32,741 bases of DNA from Fidelibacterota bacterium (GTDB lineage Bacteria; Fidelibacterota; Marinisomatia; SCGC-AAA003-L08; TS1B11), in assembly GCA_030640955.1 (NCBI GenBank), contig DAOWIJ010000065.1, positions 1-32,741 on the forward strand, given 5' to 3'. The position numbers and the translations under genes were made by a program. The notes beneath the pieces are model-generated. The model saw only the letters and a list, made by a program, of their open reading frames with translations, made no database searches and was not told the origin of the DNA. This document shows positions 7,702 to 15,972 of this stretch, one piece after another. Position 1 is the stretch's first letter; the number at the start of each line of letters is the position of its first letter.

Positions 7702-9330
7702 ATGCTGAAATCATTAACATCAGCAGTAACAGGGTTGAAGAACTTTACGATCCAATTGGACGTATTGGGTAACAACCTCGCCAATGTACGAACCCTGGGC
7801 TTCAAGTCCAGCCGGGTTACGTTTGCTGAAGCCTCATCGCAGGCCCTGTCGGGCGTGTCAAAAGGTTTCGGTGGCGGATTCGGTAAGATCAAACAAGTCG
7901 GACTCGGTGTGGGCATCAGTTCCACCGATATGAACTTTGAGCAAGGCAGTCTGGAATATACCGGACAGGCCACCGATCTTGCGGTCCGTGGTAAATCGTT
8001 CTTTGTGGTGAGTGACGGCGAAAAGAACCGCTTCACCCGCGCCGGGAACTTCTTTTTCAACGATAAGGGGTTCATGGTAAGCGCCACCGGTCTGGCGGTG
8101 CAGGGCTGGTCCGCGAACAGTGAAGGCGAAATAGACCAGTATGCTGCCTTGCAGGAGGTCTATATGGATACGACCCTCACGTCGCCAGCGGCGGAGACTA
8201 CCGAGGCAGTGTTGTCTGGCAACCTGGACGCCGGACTTTCGCCTGTCGCGAATGTGCTGGCAACGGGGATCGCCTTCACCCTGGCTTCAGACGGCAGTGA
8301 CGCCGTAGCAGCCACGGCGTTGAACGATCTGACGCAGACGAGTACGACCCTGGTTGCAGGTGATGTCATCAATATCATCGGCACCAAGCAGGATGGTACG
8401 GCGGTGACTGATACCTTTACGTATGCCACCGATGGTACAACTCTGGGCGATCTTGCTTCCACTATCGAAGCCGCGTTTGGGACCGATGTCACAGTGGCTG
8501 TCGTGGCCGGCAAGTTGGTAGTAACCGATGTGACGCCCGGTGATTCGGAGACTTCATTAGGGCTGGCCACCAGCGCCGGTATCGCTCTGCCCACCTTTGA
8601 GGTGTCGGCGGAGGGATTTACCGGTACGGTAACAACCTCCCGGATAGTCTACGACAGTCTTGGTGAAGCACACAACCTGATCTTAACCTTCACCAAGGAA
8701 GTACCCGATGGCGAATGGACCTGGGCAGCTTCGTTCACCGGTGACGAAATCATAACGGATGGCGGCACTGGCACCATCACGTTTGACGAAGACGGCCAGG
8801 TAGTTTCCTTTGGTGTTGATGGCGCCGCCACTGGTGTCACCATCGACCCGGGAAATAGCGCCGGCAACTTCACGGTGCAGATGAATGTACAGGGTGAAGG
8901 CGGCATCGGCGGGGTGACGCAATACGCTTCAGATCCCACGGTAATCTTCCGTGAGGTTGACGGGCGTCCCCTGGGTGATCTGTTAAGGTTCGCCATTGAT
9001 ACGGACGGTGTTATTACCGGTGTATTCTCGAATGAGGAGAACCTGACGCTGGCGCAGATCGCTCTGGCGGAGTTCTCCAATCCGGCAGGTCTGCTGCGGG
9101 CAGACAGTGGGCTGTTCGATACGACCTCAGGGTCCGGCAATCCCATCATCGGGAAAGCCGGTGAGCAGTTCACATCGGCCGTAATATCCGGGTCACTGGA
9201 GACGTCCAATGTGGATCTGGTGAGACAGTTTACTGACATGATTACCACCCAGCGCGGCTTCCAGGCCAATGCGCGCGTGGTAACTACTGCCGACCAGATA
9301 CTCGATGAAACCATGAGGCTCAAGCGATAA
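7702..9330 (+). CDS. flgE: Flagellar hook protein FlgE
   Basis: 542 residues from ATG 7702, chosen because AAAGGGGA lies seven bases upstream and the protein then starts MLKSLTSAVTGLKNF like other hook proteins; an in-frame GTG at 7669 sits inside an inverted repeat and has no such site. FlgE polymerises into the curved hook joining rod and filament. The N-terminal rod-type signature LGNNLANVRTLGFKSS and the C-terminal helix (SNVDLVRQFTDMITTQRGFQ) are clear. The central part is longer than the Salmonella protein (403 residues): about residues 178-296 form an extra surface domain with a pattern (DGTTLGDLASTIEAAFG, then VVTDVTPGDSETSLGL) like the flagellin hook-IN motif. The D1/D2 pattern resumes at IVYDSLGEAHNLILTF. 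Confidence 0.96.
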   Translation: MLKSLTSAVTGLKNFTIQLDVLGNNLANVRTLGFKSSRVTFAEASSQALSGVSKGFGGGFGKIKQVGLGVGISSTDMNFEQGSLEYTGQATDLAVRGKSFFVVSDGEKNRFTRAGNFFFNDKGFMVSATGLAVQGWSANSEGEIDQYAALQEVYMDTTLTSPAAETTEAVLSGNLDAGLSPVANVLATGIAFTLASDGSDAVAATALNDLTQTSTTLVAGDVINIIGTKQDGTAVTDTFTYATDGTTLGDLASTIEAAFGTDVTVAVVAGKLVVTDVTPGDSETSLGLATSAGIALPTFEVSAEGFTGTVTTSRIVYDSLGEAHNLILTFTKEVPDGEWTWAASFTGDEIITDGGTGTITFDEDGQVVSFGVDGAATGVTIDPGNSAGNFTVQMNVQGEGGIGGVTQYASDPTVIFREVDGRPLGDLLRFAIDTDGVITGVFSNEENLTLAQIALAEFSNPAGLLRADSGLFDTTSGSGNPIIGKAGEQFTSAVISGSLETSNVDLVRQFTDMITTQRGFQANARVVTTADQILDETMRLKR

Positions 9331-9366
9331 TGTTCGCATGATGCCTTCATGAAGGAATGACGGAAC

Positions 9367-9397
9367 ACCGCCCCGCCTGGTTTAGGGGTGGGGCGGT
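9367..9397 (+). other. GC-rich hairpin between flgE and motA (possible attenuator or processing site)
   Basis: ACCGCCCC (9367-9374) pairs perfectly with GGGGCGGT (9390-9397), and the inner bases extend the stem with G-T wobbles. It lies 36 bases after the flgE stop and before the motA ribosome binding site. No T-run follows on the + strand, so it does not meet the usual intrinsic-terminator rule. It could protect the 3' end of the abundant flgE message or reduce read-through into motA. Confidence 0.55.
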
Positions 9398-9422
9398 AAT
9401 TCCGCGAGAGATTAAACTTACG

Positions 9423-9428
9423 AAGGAG
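9423..9428 (+). promoter_or_regulatory. Ribosome binding site deciding the TTG start of motA
   Basis: AAGGAG lies five bases upstream of TTG 9434. This, with the MotA-like N-terminus (MDFATIAGIV) that results, fixes the rare TTG as the start codon. Confidence 0.8.
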
Positions 9429-9433
9429 CCAGA

Positions 9434-10213
9434 TTGGATTTTGCCACCATAGCAGGAATCGTCGCCGGTTTTGGACTGATCATAGCTACCATAATGAGCC
9501 GCGAGGGCGCCCTGGCCTTTTTAGACTTTCCATCGATGATGGTTGTCTTCGGAGGTTCAACTGCGGCAACCCTGGTGGCCTTTCCCATGGAACAGATTGT
9601 ATCGGCATTTAAAGTAGCGGCCAAAACATTTCGCAAGCAGGAAACGAAAGAACTTGATGCGGTGCAAAAATTCGTCGAGCTTTCACAGATGGCGCGTCGC
9701 GATGGTATCCTGGCCCTGGATCGTGCCATGAAAGAAGTTGAGGATCCGTTTATGCGCTCGGGGTTGGAAATGGCAGTGGACGGAACCGAACCGGACACTA
9801 TCAGGGATATTATGGAGACCGACCTGCAATCGCTGCTGGCACGGCATGCGGTTGGCCAAAGTATTTTTAACTCGGCAGGCGCCTATGCCCCCGCTTTTGG
9901 AATGATCGGAACGCTTATCGGCTTGATCCAGATGCTGCGTTCACTGGATGATCCCTCTACTATTGGCCCGGCTATGGCGATTGCGCTTATCACTACTTTC
10001 TATGGGTCGATTCTGGGGAATCTGGTATATCTGCCCATGGCGGTTAAGTTGGGCACTAAGTCGAGGCAGGAAGTCCATGGCAGAACCATGGTAATTGAGG
10101 GAGTGCTGGCGATTCAGAAAGGCATACACCCCAAGAATCTTGAACGAAAACTAATGAATTACATGCCGCCCCACCTTCGTGTATCGGAAGAGGAAGGCGG
10201 CGCTACCACGTGA
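9434..10213 (+). CDS. motA: Flagellar motor stator protein MotA (PomA-type)
   Basis: 259 residues with a TTG start. Cytoplasmic-membrane stator subunit that forms the ion channel with MotB and pushes on FliG. Four transmembrane segments are visible: about residues 3-20, 33-50, 149-170 and 181-203. The two prolines needed for torque are present as P153 (YAPAFGMIGTLIG) and P201 (LVYLPMAVKL). The cytoplasmic loop has the charged patch SQMARRDGILALDRA (residues 84-98) that contacts FliG. It is short like PomA/MotP-type proteins (about 250-260), compared with 295 in E. coli. It is followed 15 bases later by motB. Confidence 0.97.
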   Translation: MDFATIAGIVAGFGLIIATIMSREGALAFLDFPSMMVVFGGSTAATLVAFPMEQIVSAFKVAAKTFRKQETKELDAVQKFVELSQMARRDGILALDRAMKEVEDPFMRSGLEMAVDGTEPDTIRDIMETDLQSLLARHAVGQSIFNSAGAYAPAFGMIGTLIGLIQMLRSLDDPSTIGPAMAIALITTFYGSILGNLVYLPMAVKLGTKSRQEVHGRTMVIEGVLAIQKGIHPKNLERKLMNYMPPHLRVSEEEGGATT

Positions 10214-10228
10214 TAAGGCGGTTAGACT

Positions 10229-10942
10229 ATGGCCCTGAAACCACCTGAAATAATCGAGGGACCCAAAGCGCCGTTCTGGCTGACCACGTATGGTGATATG
10301 GTCACTTTGCTGCTTACTTTCTTTGTTCTCATGTTCGCCATGTCAACGATCAACGAACGTAAATTTCTCCAGGCATCGTATTCCTTGCAGGCTGCGTTGG
10401 GTGTTTTAGAAAAAAATATCAGTGTTATCGGTGAGGAGTCTATGGCCATCGGCACAACCGGTCTCAACGAAGACCAGATCGATTTATTGCGTAGCCTGGA
10501 TGCCATTGCCGAGTTGTTTGAGGATGTGGTTCTCCAGGAAGTGGCGTCCATGGAAGTGGTGGGCCCCGGTCAGGTCGTAGTACGATTAGGGGATGAACTG
10601 CTTTTCGACCCCGGGAGAGCAAATCTTAAACCTGAGGCTCGTCTGGTATTGCGGGGGATCGTACAATCCATAGTGGGTAAGACCGACCAAGTATGGGTGG
10701 AAGGACATACCGATAATTTGCCCATCAATAATGTTGAATTCTCCTCTAATTGGGAATTGTCAACAGCTAGAGCGGTATCTGTGGTACGGGTTTTGCAGAA
10801 AGAAGGAGTACCAGCTGAGCAGTTAGCAGCCGTGGGACATAGTGAGTACATCCCCCTTGGCCCCAACAGCACTGCTGCCGGCAGGGCCTTAAATCGTCGG
10901 GTAGAGTTATACATAAGTTGGAGTGACCAGGGATATGAGTGA
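10229..10942 (+). CDS. motB: Flagellar motor stator protein MotB
   Basis: 237 residues. Stator subunit that binds peptidoglycan and carries the ion-conducting aspartate. The N-terminus has PFWLTTYGDMVTLLLTFFVL (residues 15-34); D23 is the expected ion-binding aspartate at the start of the single transmembrane helix. The C-terminal OmpA-like domain (about residues 110-232) has VWVEGHTDNLPI and NRRVELYI, the peptidoglycan-binding pattern. Whether protons or sodium drive the motor cannot be told: the YGDMVTLLLTFFVL helix shares features with both proton and sodium types. The stop overlaps fliL by eight bases. Confidence 0.97.
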   Translation: MALKPPEIIEGPKAPFWLTTYGDMVTLLLTFFVLMFAMSTINERKFLQASYSLQAALGVLEKNISVIGEESMAIGTTGLNEDQIDLLRSLDAIAELFEDVVLQEVASMEVVGPGQVVVRLGDELLFDPGRANLKPEARLVLRGIVQSIVGKTDQVWVEGHTDNLPINNVEFSSNWELSTARAVSVVRVLQKEGVPAEQLAAVGHSEYIPLGPNSTAAGRALNRRVELYISWSDQGYE

Positions 10943-11513
10943 AGTTGGTGATCAGGAAACACAAGATGTGATGAAAGAGGGAGACTTTGCTGGCGAAGGA
11001 AATAAGCCCCCGTTTCCATACCTCAAGTGGTCCCTGCTATTGCTGGTTATAATCTTGATGGGCTTGGGCGCTTTTATTCTGACACAGAGAGTGATTGTGC
11101 CGAAACTGACAGGCCTGGACCGGATCGGTGAAAAAGTCAGAGCGATTAAGGAAAACGTGGATCGTGAAAAGCTTGAAAAGGATGAAAAGAAGAAAAAATT
11201 GAAAAAGGTGCCTGTGATTTCACACGCGATAGAGGGTGTTGTCGCCAACGCGGCCGGGTCTCGGGGACGGAGGTTTGTAACCTTTGATATTATTGTGGAG
11301 ACCAAGTACCAGGAAGCTCAGCAGGAAATGACGGCCAAGGAATATCAGATCAGGGACGCTCTGATCAACTATTTTGGAGGCCGCTCCGTAACCGAATTGT
11401 CTACCCGAGAATTCCTTTATACGGCCAAAGATACGATACGGGGAATAATCAACGGATTGTTGGAAAACGGCGAGGTTGATACGGTCTTTTTCAACAAATT
11501 TCTGATTCAGTAA
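10935..11513 (+). CDS. fliL: Flagellar basal body-associated protein FliL
   Basis: 192 residues from ATG 10935, preferred over GTG 10923 because GGAG (10920-10923) then stands at a usable distance, whereas it overlaps the GTG. FliL is a single-pass membrane protein that forms a ring around the stator. The transmembrane helix is at about residues 30-52; a Lys-rich stretch follows (about 80-95); the periplasmic domain ends with the family pattern IRDALINYFGGRSVTELST and the C-terminal VFFNKFLIQ. It lies between motB and fliM, as in many clusters. Confidence 0.94.
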   Translation: MSEVGDQETQDVMKEGDFAGEGNKPPFPYLKWSLLLLVIILMGLGAFILTQRVIVPKLTGLDRIGEKVRAIKENVDREKLEKDEKKKKLKKVPVISHAIEGVVANAAGSRGRRFVTFDIIVETKYQEAQQEMTAKEYQIRDALINYFGGRSVTELSTREFLYTAKDTIRGIINGLLENGEVDTVFFNKFLIQ

Positions 11514-11523
11514 GGAGAAGACT

Positions 11524-12522
11524 GTGGCCAAGATACTCAGTCAGGATGAAATTGATGCTCTACTTTCGACTGTCTCGGAGGAGTCCAGCGAGCTAGAGTC
11601 TATCGAAGGCGGGGGGCCAGCTAAAAGAATAGTCCTCTATGACTTCAAGCATCCGAACCTTATTTCCAAGGAACAGATGCGCATGCTGGAGAATATCCAT
11701 GAGAATTTCGCCCGAAACTTTGGCGTTTTTCTTTCAGCTCAGCTACGCATGATAGTGGAAATCGAATTGCTGGCAATCGATCAGCTCCTGTATTCAGAGT
11801 TTGTGATGTCCATTGCGCCTCCTGGTTGCTTGTATGTACTCACCATGGAAAATCCGGAAGGCCAGACAATCCTGGAGCTGGCGCCGGGGCTGGTTATCTT
11901 CATAGTGGAAAAATTGTTTGGTGGCAAAGGCATCTTCACAGCCGCCACGTCCAGACCGATCTCTGCTATCGAACAGCGCATAATGCGCAAAGTAATTGAC
12001 CGGGCTGCCAGCGAAGTCGCCAATGTCTGGAGTCCCGTCACCCAGTTAAGAGCCACCATTACCAGATTCGAGAGCAATCCGGAGTTCGTTCAAATCATTC
12101 CCTCAGCGGAGCCGGTGGTGGTTATATCGCTGCAGGTGAAGATCCATGACAACAAGACTCTGATGAATTTCTGTTATCCGTACCGCTGGCTTGCAGAGAT
12201 GGTGGGCCATCCGGAGATTCAGGAAAAACTGCAATTTGGCGTAGGGGAAGCAACTAAAGAAGAGCGAGCTATCGTGGGCAAACAGATTAAAAAAATGGCG
12301 TCTGAAGTACGGGCAACGGTAGGAGAGACATCGATCTCGATACAGGATTTTATAAGTCTCCAGGTAGGGGATCTGCTACTGCTGGATTCCAAACCCAACG
12401 AGGAGAATACGATTTTTGTGAGGGAGAAGCCAACATTCAAAGGTTTGATCGGGCGGCAGGAGAAGTATCGAGCCGTTCTGATAACCGATGTGATTCAAGA
12501 GGAACATACCAATGAAGTATGA
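11524..12522 (+). CDS. fliM: Flagellar motor switch protein FliM
   Basis: 332 residues, usual length; GTG start with AAGGAG-type site just upstream (11512-11517). Middle C-ring protein that binds phosphorylated CheY and transmits the switch to FliG. The N-terminal CheY-binding peptide LSQDEIDALL (residues 5-14) is intact, so the motor should respond to CheY although no che genes are in the window. The middle domain has VEKLFGGKGIF, with the GGxG motif that contacts FliG, and the C-terminal SpoA-type domain has GVGEATKEERA-to-LQVGDLLLLD features. The last 11 bases overlap the next gene. Confidence 0.97.
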   Translation: MAKILSQDEIDALLSTVSEESSELESIEGGGPAKRIVLYDFKHPNLISKEQMRMLENIHENFARNFGVFLSAQLRMIVEIELLAIDQLLYSEFVMSIAPPGCLYVLTMENPEGQTILELAPGLVIFIVEKLFGGKGIFTAATSRPISAIEQRIMRKVIDRAASEVANVWSPVTQLRATITRFESNPEFVQIIPSAEPVVVISLQVKIHDNKTLMNFCYPYRWLAEMVGHPEIQEKLQFGVGEATKEERAIVGKQIKKMASEVRATVGETSISIQDFISLQVGDLLLLDSKPNEENTIFVREKPTFKGLIGRQEKYRAVLITDVIQEEHTNEV

Positions 12523-13672
12523 AGAATTAAACCAGAATTACCAAGCCCTGGCCCAGGAAATGCTCGAAGCACTGGGACAAGCCAGCGGTCAAGCTTTACA
12601 AGGTGAGGTCAAGGTTACGGCCGGAACGCCAGCCGAACTGGGAGCCGACTACGCCCCTGGCCTGGAATATCCGCTGTTGAGCGTGACTGTGAGTACAGCC
12701 GGGAAAGAGCAATACGAGCATATTATACTGGTAGAGCGGTCGCTGGCTGGTCACATCTTCAGCTGGATGGTAGGTGGTGATCCACCGGAGGAAGTTGCTG
12801 AGGAGCACCTTGATGCCGTCAAGGAGACAGCTGGTCAGATCCTTGGGCAGTTGCAAGCCGCCTTCGATGGAGAGGACTCAGCGTTTACCCCGGGCGAAAT
12901 TGCTATTTCTGAGATTGCTGCATCGGACGACCTGACGCTCCCTGGAGCTGGTCTGGTGGCTGAATATCAGTTCACCCGCGGTGATGTCGAGGAACAATAT
13001 AAAGTAACCCATATTATTCCGGGTGAGGCAGCGTCCGAAGATGATCCGGCAGTGGAAACAGAGACTGCCGAGGAAGGCGCGCCAACAGCTGAGGCGGAAG
13101 CAGCGGAGGAGGGTGCTGAAGAACCAGCCGGTGAAGTAGCAGATGCCGGCGATGATGAACTCACCAGTCTCGAGGCCGATGATGCGTTTGGGGCACTTGA
13201 GGCCGAGATGCAGCCCGACGAGGAGGAAGGACTGCAGGAGGAAAGCGCCTTCGACGATATTACAGGTGAAGAGCCTGCAGGTGGGGACATTGATGATATC
13301 TTTGGAGAGGAAATACCCGAAGTAGACGTTGGCATAGAAGAAACTGTGGAAGCCAGCCCGGTACAATTTGATGAGTTCGCCCAGCAGAGTCCCAGCAACG
13401 GCAAGGGCCGCAAAATCGATATGCTCCTGGATGTGGAGCTGGATGTAACCGTTGAGCTAGGACGCAAAGTGATGCTGGTCGAGGATATCCTCAGGCTTGG
13501 CAAAGGCTCCGTTGTGGAACTCAATAAACTGGCCGGCGAACCCGTCGATATCCTGGTAAACGGACGGAAACTCGCTGAAGGCGAAGTGGTAGTGGTTGAG
13601 GATCATTTCGGTGTGCGCCTCACCCACCTTATCGATCCCAAGGATCGCATCCGCAGCCTGGGTAAGGGATGA
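12512..13672 (+). CDS. fliY: Flagellar motor switch protein FliN/FliY type (CheC-like N-domain, acidic linker, SpoA domain)
   Basis: 386 residues, far longer than E. coli FliN (137). Three parts: residues 1 to about 170 resemble the CheC/CheX/FliY fold; residues about 171-292 are a strongly acidic Glu/Asp/Ala linker; residues about 300-386 are a FliN SpoA domain (MLLDVELDVTVELGRK, then GSVVELNKLAGEPVDILVNG). The C-terminal domain forms the base of the C-ring and docks FliH. In CheC-type phosphatases the helix reads D/S-x3-E-x2-N; here it is D101-AVK-E105-TA-G108, so the Asn is missing and CheY-P phosphatase activity is doubtful. It overlaps fliM by 11 bases and fliO by four. Confidence 0.92.
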   Translation: MKYEELNQNYQALAQEMLEALGQASGQALQGEVKVTAGTPAELGADYAPGLEYPLLSVTVSTAGKEQYEHIILVERSLAGHIFSWMVGGDPPEEVAEEHLDAVKETAGQILGQLQAAFDGEDSAFTPGEIAISEIAASDDLTLPGAGLVAEYQFTRGDVEEQYKVTHIIPGEAASEDDPAVETETAEEGAPTAEAEAAEEGAEEPAGEVADAGDDELTSLEADDAFGALEAEMQPDEEEGLQEESAFDDITGEEPAGGDIDDIFGEEIPEVDVGIEETVEASPVQFDEFAQQSPSNGKGRKIDMLLDVELDVTVELGRKVMLVEDILRLGKGSVVELNKLAGEPVDILVNGRKLAEGEVVVVEDHFGVRLTHLIDPKDRIRSLGKG

Positions 13673-14160
13673 TCTCCAAGGAAAAGTATAGCCTTGCCAA
13701 AATACTCGCTCTGACCGTTGCGGTTACCTTACTTATCATCGGAATCAGTATGCGCAGCAGGGCGATTGAGGATAGGTCCCAGCCAGCTCCGGCCGTTGAA
13801 GCCGTTGCCGGCAGCCAAGACCAGGATTTGCCCGCTCCTTCGACTGCCGACGATCTGACCTCAGCCCTGTGGAAGACGGTGACCGTTACCGCCATTCTGC
13901 TGGCCATGATTCTAATTGGGGCCCGGACCATGAAAAAATACTGGGGTGGCAAACTGGGGCAGGTCCCGGATTCCAATATCAAAATCATAGGCCGGAAATA
14001 TCTCAATCCCAAACAATCCCTTGTGATGGTAAATGTACGTGACCGCGATCTGCTCATTGGTGTCACGGATCAAAATATCAACCTTATATGTGACCTGTCA
14101 ACCGGTGAAGAACTTGACGATACAGCCGAGTTTGGCGAACTGGTTAAATCAGGTATCTGA
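13669..14160 (+). CDS. fliO: Flagellar biosynthesis protein FliO
   Basis: 163 residues. FliO helps assemble the FliP ring of the export gate. An N-terminal hydrophobic segment (about residues 9-27, possible signal anchor), a Pro/Ala/Gln-rich spacer, a second transmembrane helix (about 68-85), and a cytoplasmic tail with the FliO-like pattern IKIIGRKYLNPKQSLVMVNV and LLIGVTDQNI are visible. FliO is poorly conserved, so the tail pattern and the position before fliP carry the call. Start overlaps fliY by four bases, stop overlaps fliP by one. Confidence 0.92.
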   Translation: MISKEKYSLAKILALTVAVTLLIIGISMRSRAIEDRSQPAPAVEAVAGSQDQDLPAPSTADDLTSALWKTVTVTAILLAMILIGARTMKKYWGGKLGQVPDSNIKIIGRKYLNPKQSLVMVNVRDRDLLIGVTDQNINLICDLSTGEELDDTAEFGELVKSGI

Positions 14161-14915
14161 TGCGTTCGAGGACCACAATTAAAATACTCAGTCTGCTGGC
14201 ACTATGCGGTATTCCGGGTCTCATCCTGGCCCAGACCACTGGTCTGCCCAGCATTAGTTTATCAGTCGATTCGACCACGGCTCCCGCCCAGCTTGGCACG
14301 ACGATCCAGATCGTTCTATTGATGACCGTTCTGGCCCTGGCCCCGTCAATACTGGTCATGACGACCGCCTTTACCAGGATCGTAGTCATTTTCCACTTTC
14401 TGCGGCAGGCCATCGGTACCCAGAATACCCCTTCCAACCAGATCCTGATCAGTCTGGCGTTGTTTCTTACTTATTTTGTCATGAGCCCGGTCTTTAAGGA
14501 GGTCAACAGCAACGCCCTGCAACCCTACCTGGATGACCAGATCGAACAGGAAGTGGCGCTGCAGAACGCGGTTCAACCGATGAAAAGCTTTATGCTGGAT
14601 CATACCAGAGAAAAAGAATTGGAACTTTTTGCTAGCTATTTCAGTGAGACCCGGCCAACCTCGCCTGAGGCCCTTTCCATGTCCATCGTCATACCGGCTT
14701 TCATGATCTCCGAACTCCGGGTGGCCTTCCAGATCGGCTTTATGCTTTACCTGCCCATGCTGTTAATTGATATGGTGGTGGCGGCTGTACTCATGTCAAT
14801 GGGTATGATGATGTTACCACCGGTGATGATATCAATGCCTTTTAAGATTCTCTTGTTCGTGCTGGTGGATGGCTGGTACCTGGTGGTTGAATCAATAATA
14901 AATGGATTACGCTGA
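14160..14915 (+). CDS. fliP: Flagellar export gate protein FliP
   Basis: 251 residues, usual length. Core pore subunit of the flagellar type III export gate. A cleavable signal peptide is likely (about residues 1-24, ending LILA before QTT), as known for FliP. The family signature MTTAFTRIVVIFHFLRQAIG (residues 67-86) is intact, followed by GTQNTPSNQ. The periplasmic loop (about 118-165) and the C-terminal helices with FQIGFMLYLPMLLIDMVVA and SMGMMMLPPVMIS match FliP closely. Confidence 0.98.
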   Translation: MRSRTTIKILSLLALCGIPGLILAQTTGLPSISLSVDSTTAPAQLGTTIQIVLLMTVLALAPSILVMTTAFTRIVVIFHFLRQAIGTQNTPSNQILISLALFLTYFVMSPVFKEVNSNALQPYLDDQIEQEVALQNAVQPMKSFMLDHTREKELELFASYFSETRPTSPEALSMSIVIPAFMISELRVAFQIGFMLYLPMLLIDMVVAAVLMSMGMMMLPPVMISMPFKILLFVLVDGWYLVVESIINGLR

Positions 14916-14916
14916 G

Positions 14917-15186
14917 ATGACAACCGATTTTGTTGTATTCATAAGTCATCAAACGCTGCTTACCGCCCTGTATATTCTGTTCCCGATCCTGGGCAGCGCC
15001 CTGCTGGTCGGGGTCTTGGTAGGTTTATTCCAGGCGGTGACCTCCATCCAGGAGATCACCCTTACTTTCATTCCCAAAATAGCGGTGGTGGGCATGGTCA
15101 TACTTTTGCTGATACCGTGGATGTTGGATATTGTTCTGCGGTATGCTCTATTAGTTTTTGACCATATTGCCCAATTAGGGTTGTGA
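14917..15186 (+). CDS. fliQ: Flagellar export gate protein FliQ
   Basis: 89 residues from ATG 14917, exactly the length of E. coli FliQ, and the sequence then aligns with that protein from residue 1 without gaps through LTFIPKI. An earlier in-frame ATG at 14902 would add five residues (MDYAE) and overlap fliP by 14 bases; neither start has a strong ribosome site. Two transmembrane helices (about residues 12-38 and 52-75) flank the conserved QAVTSIQEITLTFIPKI loop. FliQ packs around FliP/FliR in the export gate. Confidence 0.96.
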   Translation: MTTDFVVFISHQTLLTALYILFPILGSALLVGVLVGLFQAVTSIQEITLTFIPKIAVVGMVILLLIPWMLDIVLRYALLVFDHIAQLGL

Positions 15187-15968
15187 CACTCGATCTATAT
15201 GATCTGCTCAGCGGGTGGGCGATACCATTCATGCTGGCTCTTACCCGGATTGGCGCCATGGTCTACGCTTTCCCTTTCCTGGGTTCGCCCGCCGTGCCCA
15301 ACCGTGCTAAAATCGCCTTTACACTTGTTCTAGCTTTTTCCATTCTACCGATTATCGGCACCGAGAATCTGGGTCGCGATTGGGGCCTGGCTCAGCTGAC
15401 TTTGGCCTTGGCTACCGAAACAGCAGTGGGGCTGGTGATCGGTTTCGGCTCGAAATTCCTGTTTGAAGCGTTTTCAATAGCGGGTACTTTCGCTGGTCGT
15501 CAGATGGGCTTTGCCATCGCTGATCTGGTTGACCCAATAACTGCCGCACCGCAATCGATGGTTGGTCAGTTCTGGGCCCTGGTTGCCATTTTACTTTTTG
15601 TGGTATTGGATGGCCATCTGTTTCTCATCTCATTTCTGATCGAAAATTACCAGGTTGTACCTATGGGCGGAGCCGCGTTGACGGCTGCTACCGGTCAGAC
15701 CCTTGTCACCGGGTCCGCTGATATGTTCCAGGTGGCGTTGCGGTTAGCAGCTCCGGCGTTGATCCTGACTCTGATGATGGATGTCGGAATTGCGGTGATG
15801 GCCCGTGCCATGCCCAAATTTCAGATATTTTTTGTGGCACTACCGCTGAAACTGCTGGTCGGAGTTTTTTCGCTGGTAGTCTCACTGCAACTGTTCCAGG
15901 CCGTGTTCTCCACCATGTTCGATGAATTCCGGAACTACCTTATGAACCTGCTGGTAACCATGGGGTAA
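15183..15968 (+). CDS. fliR: Flagellar export gate protein FliR
   Basis: 261 residues; GTG start in a GTGA overlap with the fliQ stop. Polytopic export-gate subunit, one copy per FliP5FliQ4FliR1 complex. The N-terminal ALTRIGAMVYAFPFLGSPAVP and the segment GFGSKFLFEAFSIAGTFAGR, followed by QMGFAIADLVDP, are the family hallmarks. About six hydrophobic helices can be traced. Length is normal, and there is no fusion to FlhB, which follows as a separate gene four bases later. Confidence 0.97.
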   Translation: MTLDLYDLLSGWAIPFMLALTRIGAMVYAFPFLGSPAVPNRAKIAFTLVLAFSILPIIGTENLGRDWGLAQLTLALATETAVGLVIGFGSKFLFEAFSIAGTFAGRQMGFAIADLVDPITAAPQSMVGQFWALVAILLFVVLDGHLFLISFLIENYQVVPMGGAALTAATGQTLVTGSADMFQVALRLAAPALILTLMMDVGIAVMARAMPKFQIFFVALPLKLLVGVFSLVVSLQLFQAVFSTMFDEFRNYLMNLLVTMG

Positions 15969-15972
15969 AAAA

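Noticed and set aside
12967-13524. Ser/Pro-rich open frame on the - strand opposite the FliY linker
   Set aside because: Composition is the reverse complement of the acidic Glu/Asp codons; no independent signal supports a gene.
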